Origin: Comamonas_C sp026954015
Lineage (GTDB): Bacteria > Pseudomonadota > Gammaproteobacteria > Burkholderiales > Burkholderiaceae_C
NCBI GenBank assembly: GCA_035063785.1
Contig: JAPSFS010000004.1
Location: 124,001-188,000 of the forward strand
Direction: 5' to 3'
Length of the DNA stretch: 64,000 bases
Both the position numbers and the translations under genes were made by a program. The notes under the pieces were generated by a model, which ran no database searches, had not been told where the DNA came from, and worked only from the letters and a program-made list of their open reading frames with translations. Of the stretch, positions 34,323 through 42,951 are shown in pieces; position 1 is the first letter of the stretch; every line of letters begins with the position of its first letter.

Positions 34323-35158
34323 AGCGTGCCCAGCGCCTGCACCTTCCACGCCAGCCAGAGCTTGCGCAGCGGCGTGAGCGCGATGCGCTGGTGCAGCACC
34401 TGAAAGTCCTCGGCCTCGATCTCGGCGAGCAGCGTGCGGTAGATGCTGGCCATCATCAGCCCCGGCTTCTGGCTGCGCCGCTCCTGCGCGGGCAGCAGCG
34501 CCAGCGCCTCGTCGTAGGTGCGGCGCGCGCGCTCGGCCTGGTGGCGCATCAGCGCGGTGAAGGGCGCGCCGTAGCGGCGCTGGGCCAGGTCTTCGGGCGT
34601 CACCCCGAATTGGCGCAGCTCGGTCTGCGGCAGGTACACCCGGCCGCGGCGCACGTCCTCGCCCACGTCGCGGATGATGTTGGTGAGCTGCAGCGCCAGT
34701 CCCAGCTTGTGTGCGTACTGCGTCGTGGCTTCGTCCCGCTGGCCGAAGATGCGCGCCGAGACTTCGCCCACGATGCCCGCGACGTGGTGGCAGTAGTTGG
34801 CCAGGCCCTCGAAGTCTTCGTAGCCGTCGTACTGGAGGTCCATCTCGCAGCCCTCGATGATGCGGTGCAACTGCTCGGGCAGGATGCGGTAGGCGCCCGC
34901 GTGCGGCAGCAGCGCGCGCATCACCGGGTGCGTGGGCTGGCCGTCGAACGCCTGCGTGACCTCGCCGTGCCACCACGTGAGCTTGGCCGCCGCGACGCTC
35001 GGCTCGCGCACCTCGTCGACCACGTCGTCCACCTCGCGGCAGAAGGCGTAGAACGCGGTGATCGCGGCGCGCCGCTCGCGCGGCAGGAAGAGGAAGGCGT
35101 AATAGAAGCTGCTGCCGGAGGCGGCGGCCTTGTCCTGGACGTACTGCTCGGGGGTCAT
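34319..35158 (-). CDS. hpnD: Presqualene diphosphate synthase
   Basis: Trans-isoprenyl diphosphate synthase, 279 residues, joining two farnesyl diphosphates to presqualene diphosphate. Both Asp-rich regions are visible: FCREVDDVVDEVREP and LTNIIRDVGEDVRRGRVYLP. The N-terminus SGSSFYYAFLFLPRERRAAI is typical of HpnD. The ATG at 35156-35158 was chosen because the upstream part of the frame overlaps the family-1 repeat and has no family residues. It lies between hpnC and hpnE and is coupled to hpnE by overlapping stop and start codons. Confidence 0.94.
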   Translation of the reverse strand: MTPEQYVQDKAAASGSSFYYAFLFLPRERRAAITAFYAFCREVDDVVDEVREPSVAAAKLTWWHGEVTQAFDGQPTHPVMRALLPHAGAYRILPEQLHRIIEGCEMDLQYDGYEDFEGLANYCHHVAGIVGEVSARIFGQRDEATTQYAHKLGLALQLTNIIRDVGEDVRRGRVYLPQTELRQFGVTPEDLAQRRYGAPFTALMRHQAERARRTYDEALALLPAQERRSQKPGLMMASIYRTLLAEIEAEDFQVLHQRIALTPLRKLWLAWKVQALGTL

Positions 35159-35205
35159 CGGGGGGTGATTGTCCCATGCGCCCGCGCGTCCTCCCTCGGG
35201 GCGAG

Positions 35206-35270
35206 ATTTTAAGCCAAATCGGCCTCCAGCGCTTGTGTGACAAGCGCGAGCAGCTATCAATAGAGGATTA
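35206..35270 (+). repeat. Family-1 palindromic repeat, copy F
   Basis: One of the best-preserved copies: AAGCCAAATCGGCCTCCAGC, core GCGCTTGTGTGACAAGCGC, then GAGCAGCTATCAATAGAGG. It fills the gap between hpnC and hpnD inside the squalene operon and reaches the hpnC stop codon (35268-35270). Confidence 0.92.
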
Positions 35271-36125
35271 CATCAGCGCCGCGCGCGCGAGCAGCAGTGG
35301 CGCGTGCCAGGCGCGCAGGCGCGGGCGCACGCACAGGCTCGCGCCGCGCAGCGCCCGCACCTGGCCGAGCACCGCAAGTCCGCCCTGCACGACGAGGCGC
35401 AGCTCCCAGCCGATGCGCCCGGGCAGGCGGCGCGCAAGCGGCGCGCCCTGGCGCATCAGCGCCTGTGCCCAGGCGGCGCAGTCGAGGATGAGCGCGTCGC
35501 TCGCGTCCGTGCGCCGCTGCGCCGCCAGGTCGGCACGCACCACGCCGTGCGCGGCGCAGTCGGCATCGGTCAGGTAGTGCCGCCCGCGCGGCAGGTCCAC
35601 GCTCAGGTCCTGCCAGAAGTTGATGAGCTGCAGGGCGGTGCAGATCGCGTCGCTCTGCGCGAGCGCCGCCTCGTCGCCCATGCCGTACAGGTGCAGCAGC
35701 AGCCGCCCGACGGGGTTGGCCGAGCGGCGGCAGTAGCCGAGCAGCGCGGTGCGGTCGGGGTAGGTGCTGCCGTCGCGCGTCATCACCACGTCCTGCTCGA
35801 AGGCGTCCAGCAGATCGGCGAGCAGCGCAACGGGCAGGCCATGGTGCGCGATGGCTGCGGCCAGTGGTGCGAACACTTGCGGCCAGCGCGCGCTGGCAGG
35901 CCGCCCCTGGGCACAGGCGAGCAGGTCGGCGCGGTAGGCGCGCAGATCCGCCAGGCGCTGCGCGGCGGTGGCGTCGCCTTCGTCGGCCAGGTCGTCCGCC
36001 GTGCGCGCAAAGTGGTAGATCGCGGCGATGGGCGCGCGCAGCCGCGGCGGGCACAGCCACGAGGCGACGGGGAAGTTCTCGTAATGCGTGATGGGCGGGG
36101 CCGTTGCCGCCGCTGTGTCAGGCAC
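35268..36125 (-). CDS. hpnC: Hydroxysqualene synthase
   Basis: Isoprenyl synthase-like enzyme, 285 residues, converting presqualene diphosphate to hydroxysqualene. It begins in ITHYENFPVASWLCP, a strong HpnC mark, with the Asp-rich motifs FARTADDLADEGD and NFWQDLSVDLPRGRHYL. The start is a GTG at 36123-36125 that overlaps the end of the alpha/beta hydrolase gene by eight bases. A family-1 repeat separates it from hpnD on the downstream side. No shc (squalene-hopene cyclase) lies in the window. Confidence 0.93.
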   Translation of the reverse strand: MPDTAAATAPPITHYENFPVASWLCPPRLRAPIAAIYHFARTADDLADEGDATAAQRLADLRAYRADLLACAQGRPASARWPQVFAPLAAAIAHHGLPVALLADLLDAFEQDVVMTRDGSTYPDRTALLGYCRRSANPVGRLLLHLYGMGDEAALAQSDAICTALQLINFWQDLSVDLPRGRHYLTDADCAAHGVVRADLAAQRRTDASDALILDCAAWAQALMRQGAPLARRLPGRIGWELRLVVQGGLAVLGQVRALRGASLCVRPRLRAWHAPLLLARAALM

Positions 36126-36930
36126 GGCGCAGGAAATCGTGCAGCGCCAGCGCGGTCTCGTTGGGCGCTTCCGTCATCTGGTGGTGCCCCACGGGCAGGC
36201 GGTGCACCTGCACGGCCCGGCCTGCCGCGCGCGCGGCGTCGATCAGCGGCTGCGCTGCCTGGGGCGGCGTCATCTGGTCGAACTTGCCGAGCAGAAAGAG
36301 CACCGGGCAGGTGAGCGCGGCCATGGCCGCCGGGCCGCCCGCGTACTGGTCGCAGGCGACGAAGCCGCGGTGGAACACGTTGACCGCGCGGTTGCCGCGC
36401 ATCACCTTGCGCCCCAGCGCCATGCTCGCGCCGTAGACCCAGAAGCCCGCGCCCGTGGGCGAGGCGAGGGTGCTGCGCGAATAGACGTTGATCATCCTGA
36501 GCGCGGCCTCGGGGTCGTCCTGCGAGGCCGTGATGAGCGCGGGCGAGACCTTCATCGGCGCGGCCGTGCCGACCAGCGCCAGATGGCTCACGCGCTCCTT
36601 CAGGCGCGCGGCCGTCTCCATCGCGATGAGCGAGCCCCAGCTATGGCCGACGAGCGCAGCCTTTTGCGCACCCGCGGCATCGAGCAGCGCGGCGATGGTG
36701 CCCGCCGCCTGCTCCACGCTCGCGGGCGCGTCGCCGCCGCTTCTGGCGTGGCCGGGCAGGTCGATGCAGAAGACGTTGAACCCGTGGTTGGCCAGATACC
36801 GCGCCTGCCAGACCCAGACGCTGTGGTCGCCCAGCACGCCGTGGATCAGCACGACGGTGGGCTTGGCGGCATCGAACTTCTTGTCGCCGGTGTAGCAGTA
36901 GAGCGGCGCGCCTTGCACTTGGTAGAACAT
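36118..36930 (-). CDS. Alpha/beta-fold hydrolase
   Basis: 270 residues. Oxyanion region LIHGVLGDHSVW, nucleophile elbow ALVGHSWGSLIAME, an acidic residue in LLGKFDQMTPP and the final His in PVGHHQMTEAP complete a Ser-Asp-His triad. The substrate is unknown. The ATG at 36928-36930 shares one base with the metY stop (TGATG); a GTG one codon earlier is also possible. Its stop overlaps the hpnC start by eight bases, which places it firmly in the metY-hpn transcription unit. It could serve sulphur metabolism (thioester or homoserine ester side reactions) or the lipid genes; the context does not decide. Confidence 0.85.
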   Translation of the reverse strand: MFYQVQGAPLYCYTGDKKFDAAKPTVVLIHGVLGDHSVWVWQARYLANHGFNVFCIDLPGHARSGGDAPASVEQAAGTIAALLDAAGAQKAALVGHSWGSLIAMETAARLKERVSHLALVGTAAPMKVSPALITASQDDPEAALRMINVYSRSTLASPTGAGFWVYGASMALGRKVMRGNRAVNVFHRGFVACDQYAGGPAAMAALTCPVLFLLGKFDQMTPPQAAQPLIDAARAAGRAVQVHRLPVGHHQMTEAPNETALALHDFLRRA

Positions 36931-38243
36931 CACGCACCCGCCTTTCCGCCAGACTTCTCTGCCGCCTTGAGCGCGCGCTTGAGGTCGTCGATCAGGTCGT
37001 CCGGGTCTTCCAGCCCGATCGACAGGCGGATCGTGCCCTGCGAGATGCCGCCCGCGAGCAGCGCCTCGTCGGTCATGCGGTAGTGCGTGGTGCTCGCGGG
37101 GTGGATCACGAGCGAGCGGCAGTCGCCGACGTTGGCCAGGTGGCTGAAGATCCTGAGCGTCTCGATGAACTTCTTGCCCTGCTCGCGGCTGCCCTTCAGA
37201 TCAAAGCTGAAGACTGCGCCCGCGCCGCGCGGCAGGAGCTTTTGCGCGATCTTGTGGCTGGGGTGGCTCTCCAGCAGCGGATGGCCCACGCGCGCGACGA
37301 AGGGGTGGCCCGCGAGGAACTGCACCACGCGCTCGGTGTTGCGCACGTGCCGCTCCATGCGCGCGCCGAGCGTTTCTATGCCCTGCAGGATGAGCCAGGC
37401 GCTGTGCGGGCTCATGCACGCACCGAAGTCGCGCAGCCCCTCGCGGCGCGCGCGCAGCAGGAAGGCACCCACGCTCGACTCCTGCGCGAACACCATGTCG
37501 TGAAAGCCGTCGTAGGGCGCGGCCAGTTCCGGAAAGCGCCCCGAGGCATCCCAGTCGAAACCGCCGCCGTCAACCAGCACGCCGCCCATCACCGTACCGT
37601 GGCCCGAGAGGAACTTGGTCGCCGCGTGGTAGACCATGTCCGCGCCCAGTGTGAGCGGGCGCATGAGCCAGGGTGTGGTGAAGGTGGAATCGACCAGCAG
37701 CGGGATGCCCGCCTCGTGCGCGATCTGCGCCACCGTGGGGATGTCCAGCACCTCCAGGCCTGGATTGCCCACGGTTTCGCCGAGGAACAGCTTGGTGTTG
37801 GGCCGGATGGCCGCGCGCCAGGCGTCCACGTCGGTGGGCTTGACGAAGGTGGTCTCGATGCCGAAACGCCTGAGCGTGTAGTTCAGCAGGTTCTGCGAGC
37901 CGCCATACAGCGCGGTGCTTGCCACGATGTGGCTGCCCGTGCCCATGAGCGTGACGATGGCCAGGTGCAGCGCGGCCATGCCGCTGGTGGTGGCGATCGC
38001 GCCCGCGCCGCCTTCCAGCGCCGCCACGCGCTGCTCCAGCACATCGGTCGTGGGGTTGGACAGGCGCGAATACACATGGCCCGGGCGCTCCATGTTGAAG
38101 AGCGAGGCGGCGTGGTCGCTCGACTCGAAGACGAACGAGGTGGTGAGGTAGATGGGCGTGGCGCGCGCGCCGGTCGTGGGATCGGGGCGTGCACCCGCGT
38201 GCACCGCGAGCGTGTCGAAGCCGGGGTCGGCGTAGCCGGGCAT
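36930..38243 (-). CDS. metY: O-acetylhomoserine sulfhydrylase
   Basis: PLP enzyme of 437 residues that makes homocysteine from O-acetylhomoserine and sulphide. It starts with GFDTLAVHAGARPDPTTGAR and TPIYLTTSFVFESSDHAASLF, then RPGHVYSRLSNPTTDVLE, with the Schiff-base Lys in YHAATKFLSGHGTVMGG. The length and the insertion before the C-terminal domain fit MetY rather than the shorter MetZ (O-succinylhomoserine type), although the two are hard to tell apart by eye. It heads the minus-strand gene train leading into hpnCDE and is divergent from the CBS gene, 58 bp away. Confidence 0.9.
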   Translation of the reverse strand: MPGYADPGFDTLAVHAGARPDPTTGARATPIYLTTSFVFESSDHAASLFNMERPGHVYSRLSNPTTDVLEQRVAALEGGAGAIATTSGMAALHLAIVTLMGTGSHIVASTALYGGSQNLLNYTLRRFGIETTFVKPTDVDAWRAAIRPNTKLFLGETVGNPGLEVLDIPTVAQIAHEAGIPLLVDSTFTTPWLMRPLTLGADMVYHAATKFLSGHGTVMGGVLVDGGGFDWDASGRFPELAAPYDGFHDMVFAQESSVGAFLLRARREGLRDFGACMSPHSAWLILQGIETLGARMERHVRNTERVVQFLAGHPFVARVGHPLLESHPSHKIAQKLLPRGAGAVFSFDLKGSREQGKKFIETLRIFSHLANVGDCRSLVIHPASTTHYRMTDEALLAGGISQGTIRLSIGLEDPDDLIDDLKRALKAAEKSGGKAGA

Positions 38244-38301
38244 GGGCGTGCCTTTGCTGGGGTCCAGGAAGCCGTCGATTGTGGGCTATATTCATTCGCA
38301 C

Positions 38302-38772
38302 ATGAAAGTTCGCGACATCCTGCGCGTCAAGGGCAACGCGCTCTACACCATCACGCCCGAGGACACGCTGCTCGACGCCGCGCGCCTCATGTCGGACAAC
38401 GACATCGGCTCGCTCGTCGTGATGGCGCATGGGCGCGTCGTCGGCATCCTCACGTTTCGCGAGGTGATCGAGGCGGTGGTGAAGAACGGCGGCAGCATGC
38501 AGGGCCTGTCGGTCTATCGCAGCATGGACCCCGGGCCACTGATCTGCACCCTGGAGACCGACCTCGATGAGGTGCGCCGCATGATGCTGGGCCGCCATGC
38601 GCGCTACCTGCCCGTCATCGACCACATGCAGCTCATGGGCGTGATCAGCTTCTACGACGTGGCCAAGACCGTGGTGGACAGCCAGGGCCTCGAAAACCAG
38701 TTGCTCAAGGCCTACATCCGCGACTGGCCCGAGGACGATGCGGCCACCGCGCGGCCCGGACACGATTCATAG
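38302..38772 (+). CDS. CBS-domain protein
   Basis: 156 residues forming a Bateman module: two CBS domains, residues about 1-60 (MKVRDILRVKG to VVGILTFREVIEAVV) and 75-135 (MDPGPLICTLETDLDEVRRMM to LMGVISFYDVAKTVV). Such stand-alone pairs bind adenine nucleotides and act as energy sensors for partner enzymes; the partner is unknown. The ATG at 38302 was chosen at the start of the first domain. It is cotranscribed in direction with aroC, 62 bp away, and its stop codon lies in repeat copy G. Confidence 0.85.
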   Translation: MKVRDILRVKGNALYTITPEDTLLDAARLMSDNDIGSLVVMAHGRVVGILTFREVIEAVVKNGGSMQGLSVYRSMDPGPLICTLETDLDEVRRMMLGRHARYLPVIDHMQLMGVISFYDVAKTVVDSQGLENQLLKAYIRDWPEDDAATARPGHDS

Positions 38773-38831
38773 TCAAATCGGCCCCCAGCGCTCTACAGAC
38801 AAGCGCGGGCAGCTATATAAACAGGAATATC
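38770..38831 (+). repeat. Family-1 palindromic repeat, copy G (gives aroC its ribosome-binding site)
   Basis: Copy between the CBS gene and aroC: AGTCAAATCGGCCCCCAGCG, loop, CAAGCGCGGGCAGCTATATAAACAGGAA. It contains the CBS stop codon (38770-38772), and its AGGA end (38823-38826) is eight bases from the aroC ATG, so it appears to act as the aroC Shine-Dalgarno sequence. Confidence 0.88.
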
Positions 38832-38834
38832 ACG

Positions 38835-39941
38835 ATGAGCGGCTCCACCCTCGGCACGCTGTTTTGCGTGACCAATTTCGGCGAGTCGCACGGCCCGGCG
38901 ATCGGCTGCGTGATCGACGGCTGCCCGCCGGGCATGGCCCTGAGCGAGGCCGACATCCAGCACGACCTGGACCGCCGCCGCCCCGGCACCAGCCGCCACG
39001 TCACGCAGAGGAACGAGCCCGACGCGGTGGAAATCCTCTCGGGCGTGTACGAGGGCAAGACCACGGGCACGCCCATTGCACTACTCATCCGCAACCAGGA
39101 CCAGCGCAGCAAGGACTATGGCGAGATCGCGCTGCAGTTTCGCCCCGGCCACGCGGATTACACCTACTGGCACAAATACGGCCTGCGCGACCCGCGCGGC
39201 GGCGGGCGCTCGTCCGCGCGCCTGACGGCGCCCACGGTGGCCGCCGGAGCCGTCGCCAAGAAGTGGCTGCGCGAGAAATTCGGCACGCAGTTTCGCGCCT
39301 GCATGGTGCAGCTCGGCGAGTTGGCCATCCCCTTCGAGAGCTGGGAGCACGTGGCGCACAACCCGTTTTTCGCGCCCGTGGCCGACGTGGCGCGCTACGA
39401 GGCCTACATGGACGAGCTGCGCAAGGCGCACGATTCCTGCGGCGCGCGCATCCGCGTGCAGGCCAGCGGCGTGCCCGTGGGGCTGGGCGAGCCGCTGTAC
39501 GACAAGCTCGACGCCGACATCGCGCGCGTGATGATGGGGCTGAACGCGGTCAAGGGCGTGGAGATCGGCGCCGGCTTCGCCAGCGTGGCGCAGCGCGGCA
39601 CCACGCACGGCGACGCGCTCACGCCCGGGGGCTTCGCGGGCAACAACGCCGGCGGCATCCTGGGTGGCATCAGCAGCGGGCAGGACATCGAGGTGGGCAT
39701 TGCCATCAAGCCCACGAGCTCGATCATCAGCCCGCGCGAGTCCATCGACATCCACGGCCGGCCGGTGCAGGTGGTGACCAAGGGGCGGCACGACCCGTGC
39801 GTCGGCATCCGCGCCGCGCCGATCGCCGAGGCGCTGCTCGCCCTCGTCGTGATGGACCATGCGCTGCGCCACCGCGCGCAGTGCGGCGACGTGGCGCAGA
39901 CGGTGGCGCCGATCGCGGCGCATGTTGAGAGGGAAAAGTGA
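38835..39941 (+). CDS. aroC: Chorismate synthase
   Basis: Last step of the shikimate pathway: converts EPSP to chorismate with reduced FMN. It has 368 residues. Hallmarks are GTLFCVTNFGESHGPAIGCV near the start, RPGHADYTYWHKYGLRDPRGGGRSSARLT, GFAGNNAGGILGGISSGQ and GRHDPCVGIRAAPIAEALLA. Length is typical. The likely ribosome-binding site comes from repeat copy G directly upstream, and a further copy follows its stop codon, so the gene is bracketed by two repeats. Confidence 0.96.
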   Translation: MSGSTLGTLFCVTNFGESHGPAIGCVIDGCPPGMALSEADIQHDLDRRRPGTSRHVTQRNEPDAVEILSGVYEGKTTGTPIALLIRNQDQRSKDYGEIALQFRPGHADYTYWHKYGLRDPRGGGRSSARLTAPTVAAGAVAKKWLREKFGTQFRACMVQLGELAIPFESWEHVAHNPFFAPVADVARYEAYMDELRKAHDSCGARIRVQASGVPVGLGEPLYDKLDADIARVMMGLNAVKGVEIGAGFASVAQRGTTHGDALTPGGFAGNNAGGILGGISSGQDIEVGIAIKPTSSIISPRESIDIHGRPVQVVTKGRHDPCVGIRAAPIAEALLALVVMDHALRHRAQCGDVAQTVAPIAAHVEREK

Positions 39942-39989
39942 CGCCAGGCCTTGCAGGACAAGCGCGAGCAGCTATGGTTGAAATAGCTA
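39941..39989 (+). repeat. Family-1 palindromic repeat, copy H (shortened)
   Basis: Left half is eroded: ACGCCAGGCCTTGCAGGACAAGCGCGAGCAGCTATGGTTGAAATAGC. It fills the gap between convergent aroC and nrdR and contains the nrdR stop codon (39987-39989). Confidence 0.8.
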
Positions 39990-40436
39990 CCTGCGCACCT
40001 TGTCCACCAGCGCCTTGAACTCGTCCACGTGCTCGAAGCTGCGGTAGACGCTGGCGTAGCGCACGTAGGCCACCTTGTCGAGCTTTTGCAGCTCGCGCAT
40101 CACCATCTCGCCCAGGCGGTTGGAAAGCACCTCGCGCTGGCCGAGCTGCAGCAGGCGCTCCTCGATGCGTTCGATCGCGCCGTCCACCTGCTCGGTGCTC
40201 ACCGGGCGCTTGCGCAGCGCGATGTGAAACGACCCTTCGAGCTTGTCGCGCCGGTACTCCACGCGCCGCCCGTCCTTCTTGACGATGGCGGGGAAGTTGA
40301 CCTCGGGCCGCTCATAGGTGGTGAAGCGCTTGTCGCAGGCGCTGCAGCGGCGCCTGCGGCGCACGAATTCGCCGCCCTCGGATTCGCGGGTCTCGACGAC
40401 CTGCGTCTCCGGATGGCTGCAAAACGGGCACTTCAT
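39987..40436 (-). CDS. nrdR: Transcriptional repressor NrdR
   Basis: ATP-cone repressor of ribonucleotide reductase genes, 149 residues. The N-terminal zinc ribbon has CPFCSHPETQVVETRES and RRRCSACDKRFTTYER; the ATP-cone (residues about 49-139) contains VNFPAIVKKDGRRVEYRRDKL and the C-terminal YVRYASVYRSFEHVDEF. It lies 24 bp downstream of glyA on the same strand, an arrangement seen in many betaproteobacteria, and its stop codon is inside repeat copy H. Confidence 0.96.
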   Translation of the reverse strand: MKCPFCSHPETQVVETRESEGGEFVRRRRRCSACDKRFTTYERPEVNFPAIVKKDGRRVEYRRDKLEGSFHIALRKRPVSTEQVDGAIERIEERLLQLGQREVLSNRLGEMVMRELQKLDKVAYVRYASVYRSFEHVDEFKALVDKVRR

Positions 40437-40460
40437 GAACGCGCCGTGCCGTGACCGCGC

Positions 40461-41705
40461 TCAGCGGTAGACCGGAAAGCGCTGGGTCAGCGCATTCACC
40501 TTGGCGCGCACGGCCGCGATGTTCGCCTCGTCGTGCGGCTTGTCGAGCACATCGGCCATCAGGTGGGCCGTCAGGCGCGTTTCCTCTTCCTTGAAGCCGC
40601 GCGTGGTGATCGCGGGCGTGCCCACGCGCACGCCGCTGGTCACGAAGGGCTTTTCGGGGTCGTTGGGGATCGCGTTCTTGTTGATCGTGATGTGCGCCTG
40701 GCCCAGCGCCGCCTCGGCCGCCTTGCCGGTGATGCCCTTGGCGCGCAGGTCGACCAGCATCACGTGGCTTTCGGTGCGGCCGCTGACGATGCGCAGGCCG
40801 CGCTCGGTGAGCGTCTGCGCGAACACCTTCGCGTTCTTCGCCACCTGCTGGCCATAGGCCTGGAATTCGGGCGAGAGCGCTTCCTTGAAGGCCACCGCCT
40901 TGGCCGCGATCACGTGCTCCAGCGGCCCGCCCTGCAGGCCGGGGAAGATCGCGGAGTTGATGGCCTTTTCATGCTCGGCCTTCATCAGCACGAAGCCGCC
41001 GCGCGGCCCGCGCAGGCTCTTGTGCGTGGTGGAGGTGACGACGTCGGCGTGCGGCACGGGGTTGGGGTATTCGCCCGCGACCACCAGGCCCGCGTAGTGC
41101 GCGATGTCCACCCAGAAGATCGCCCCCACTTCCCTGGCGACGCGGGCCATGCGCTCGAAGTCGATGCGCAGCGCATACGCCGAGGCACCGCCGATGATCA
41201 GCTTGGGCCTGTGCTCGCGCGCCTTGGCCTCGAAGGCGTCGTAGTCGATCTCTTCCTTGGCGTTCAGGCCGTAGGAGACGACGTTGAACCACTTGCCCGA
41301 CATGTTCAGCGCCATGCCGTGCGTGAGGTGCCCGCCCTCTGCCAGGCTCATGCCCAGGATGGTGTCGCCGGGCTTGAGGAAGGCCATCAGCACCGCCTGG
41401 TTGGCCTGCGAGCCCGAATTGGGCTGCACGTTGGCCGCCTCGGCGCCGAAGAGCTGCTTGACGCGGTCGATCGCGAGCTGCTCGATCACGTCCACGTTCT
41501 CGCAGCCGCCGTAGTAGCGCTTGCCGGGGTAGCCCTCGGCGTACTTGTTGGTGAGCTGCGAGCCCTGCGCCGCCATGACGGCGGGCGAGGCGTAGTTCTC
41601 GCTCGCGATGAGTTCGATGTGGTCTTCCTGGCGGCGGTTTTCCGCCTGGATGGCGGCCCACACTTCGGGGTCGGTCTGTTCTACGAGGATGGTGCGTTGG
41701 TACAT
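40461..41705 (-). CDS. glyA: Serine hydroxymethyltransferase
   Basis: PLP enzyme of 414 residues interconverting serine and glycine with tetrahydrofolate, the main source of one-carbon units. Clear motifs are NRRQEDHIELIASENYASPAVM, KYAEGYPGKRYYGGCENVD, the lysine in STTHKSLRGPRGGFVLM, and the C-terminal SGVRVGTPAITTRGF. It is first in the glyA-nrdR operon. The 233 bp upstream (41706-41938) were checked; they are GC-rich and I see no recognisable riboswitch or gene in them. Confidence 0.97.
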   Translation of the reverse strand: MYQRTILVEQTDPEVWAAIQAENRRQEDHIELIASENYASPAVMAAQGSQLTNKYAEGYPGKRYYGGCENVDVIEQLAIDRVKQLFGAEAANVQPNSGSQANQAVLMAFLKPGDTILGMSLAEGGHLTHGMALNMSGKWFNVVSYGLNAKEEIDYDAFEAKAREHRPKLIIGGASAYALRIDFERMARVAREVGAIFWVDIAHYAGLVVAGEYPNPVPHADVVTSTTHKSLRGPRGGFVLMKAEHEKAINSAIFPGLQGGPLEHVIAAKAVAFKEALSPEFQAYGQQVAKNAKVFAQTLTERGLRIVSGRTESHVMLVDLRAKGITGKAAEAALGQAHITINKNAIPNDPEKPFVTSGVRVGTPAITTRGFKEEETRLTAHLMADVLDKPHDEANIAAVRAKVNALTQRFPVYR

Positions 41706-41938
41706 GGCAGGTGGCCGTGAAATCCGGCCCCGGCGCGCGGCGTGCGTGCGGGGGCTGCCCAGGCGAACGACGAAACGCTGCCGTGCCGGCCGCGGTACGC
41801 TTCCCCGTGGTGTGCAGGCTGCTGCGGGTCTCCACGTCGGCGGCTGTGGCGGCGCATGCGCCGCACGCCGTGCCTATCGCCAGTCGCGTACCCGGCAAGT
41901 GTAGCGTGCGGCGCCGGCGTGGCCGCTGCGCGCGTGGG

Positions 41939-42757
41939 TTACAGGCCGCTATCGAGCAGCGCGATCTTCTGCGCCGACGACTCGCCCGCGGGCGTGGCGG
42001 GCGCGGGCCGCGCCTTGGTCGTGAGCACTGGCGCCTTGGCCGCCGCACTGTTGGCCACCTGGCGCAGCCGCAGGTGCTCCGCCAGCACCTTGCCGGAGTA
42101 GCCCGCGTCGTCCGGCAGATTGGCCGCGCCGACGTAGTAGCGCAGACCGCCCTCGATGGAGCCCGCGCGCGCTATGCACTCCTGCAGCACCTTCACGCCC
42201 ACGCGCAGGTTCGCCACCGGGTCGAACGCGGCAAAGCGCCCGCCGAAATCCTCATATTTGTCGGTGTGCACGCGCGTCATCACCTGCATCAGGCCCTGCG
42301 CGCCCACGTTGCTCTGCGCGAACGGGTTGAAGCTCGATTCGACCGCCATCACCGCGAGGATCAGCGTCGGGTCGAGCTTGGTGCGTGCGCCGATCGCGTA
42401 GGCCTCGCTCACGAGCACCGCGAGCGGCTCGGGCGCGACACGGTATTTCTTGCTGAGCCAGTAGGTCACGGCGGCTTGCTCGCGCGGCAGATCCTGCGGA
42501 TTGCTGGCAGTGGCGCGTTCGCTCGCGTAGGGCTCGGTGGCAAAGCCATCCAGCATCACCTGGCGCTCCTGCAGCCAGCCCATCAGCTCCGACTCGCCCG
42601 CCTGGCGCAGGTCGGGGCGCGCGGCCAGCGCGACGATGCCGAACACGACCGCCAAGCCAAGCAGCGCGAGCCCGCTGTGCGTGAGCTCGAAGAAACCGTT
42701 GGCCACGTCCGCCGTGAAAGTGCGCAGACTCGAGACGACTCGGGAACCTGCCTTCAT
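41939..42757 (-). CDS. Membrane-anchored lytic transglycosylase (SLT domain)
   Basis: 272 residues: one N-terminal membrane segment (GLALLGLAVVFGIVALAA, residues about 28-46) and a C-terminal SLT domain that cleaves peptidoglycan glycan strands. The catalytic Glu is in ILAVMAVESSFNPFAQS, followed by NVGAQGLMQVM and the later RYYVGAANLPDDAGYSGKVL. ATG at 42755-42757 has AAGGA six bases upstream, which decides the start. It has a long untranslated leader of about 190 bases if the sigma-70-like promoter at 42952-42981 is used. Confidence 0.88.
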   Translation of the reverse strand: MKAGSRVVSSLRTFTADVANGFFELTHSGLALLGLAVVFGIVALAARPDLRQAGESELMGWLQERQVMLDGFATEPYASERATASNPQDLPREQAAVTYWLSKKYRVAPEPLAVLVSEAYAIGARTKLDPTLILAVMAVESSFNPFAQSNVGAQGLMQVMTRVHTDKYEDFGGRFAAFDPVANLRVGVKVLQECIARAGSIEGGLRYYVGAANLPDDAGYSGKVLAEHLRLRQVANSAAAKAPVLTTKARPAPATPAGESSAQKIALLDSGL

Positions 42758-42908
42758 GGTGAATCCTTTCCAAGGCAGACCCGGCGCGCCACCAATCCGG
42801 ATCGAGGGCGCTGTGGGTACCGCCGCGCCAGAACGAGGCGTCTGGCTTGCCGCACCGTTGCGAGTCCGAGGCATGTCGCCACGTTCGGTACCGGGCTCGC
42901 AGGATGTG

Positions 42909-42931
42909 TCGGTACTAAGGGTTTGTACCGA
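42909..42931. promoter_or_regulatory. Candidate operator downstream of lytic transglycosylase promoter
   Basis: Inverted repeat TCGGTAC-N9-GTACCGA, a perfect 7-bp match. It lies about 20 bp downstream of the -10 element of the minus-strand promoter at 42952-42981, around or just past the expected start of transcription, which is a typical repressor position. The same GGTAC element occurs again about 25 bp further downstream. Confidence 0.45.
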
Positions 42932-42951
42932 TCAAGTTGTGAATTTGGCGG

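Noticed and set aside
38244..38301. Possible SAM riboswitch before metY
   Set aside because: Only 58 bp separate metY from the divergent CBS gene, too short for a known SAM riboswitch plus promoter, and no matching structure is visible.
41706..41938. Possible riboswitch upstream of glyA
   Set aside because: The stretch is GC-rich, but I could not find the conserved pairing or loops of glycine, SAM or tetrahydrofolate riboswitches.
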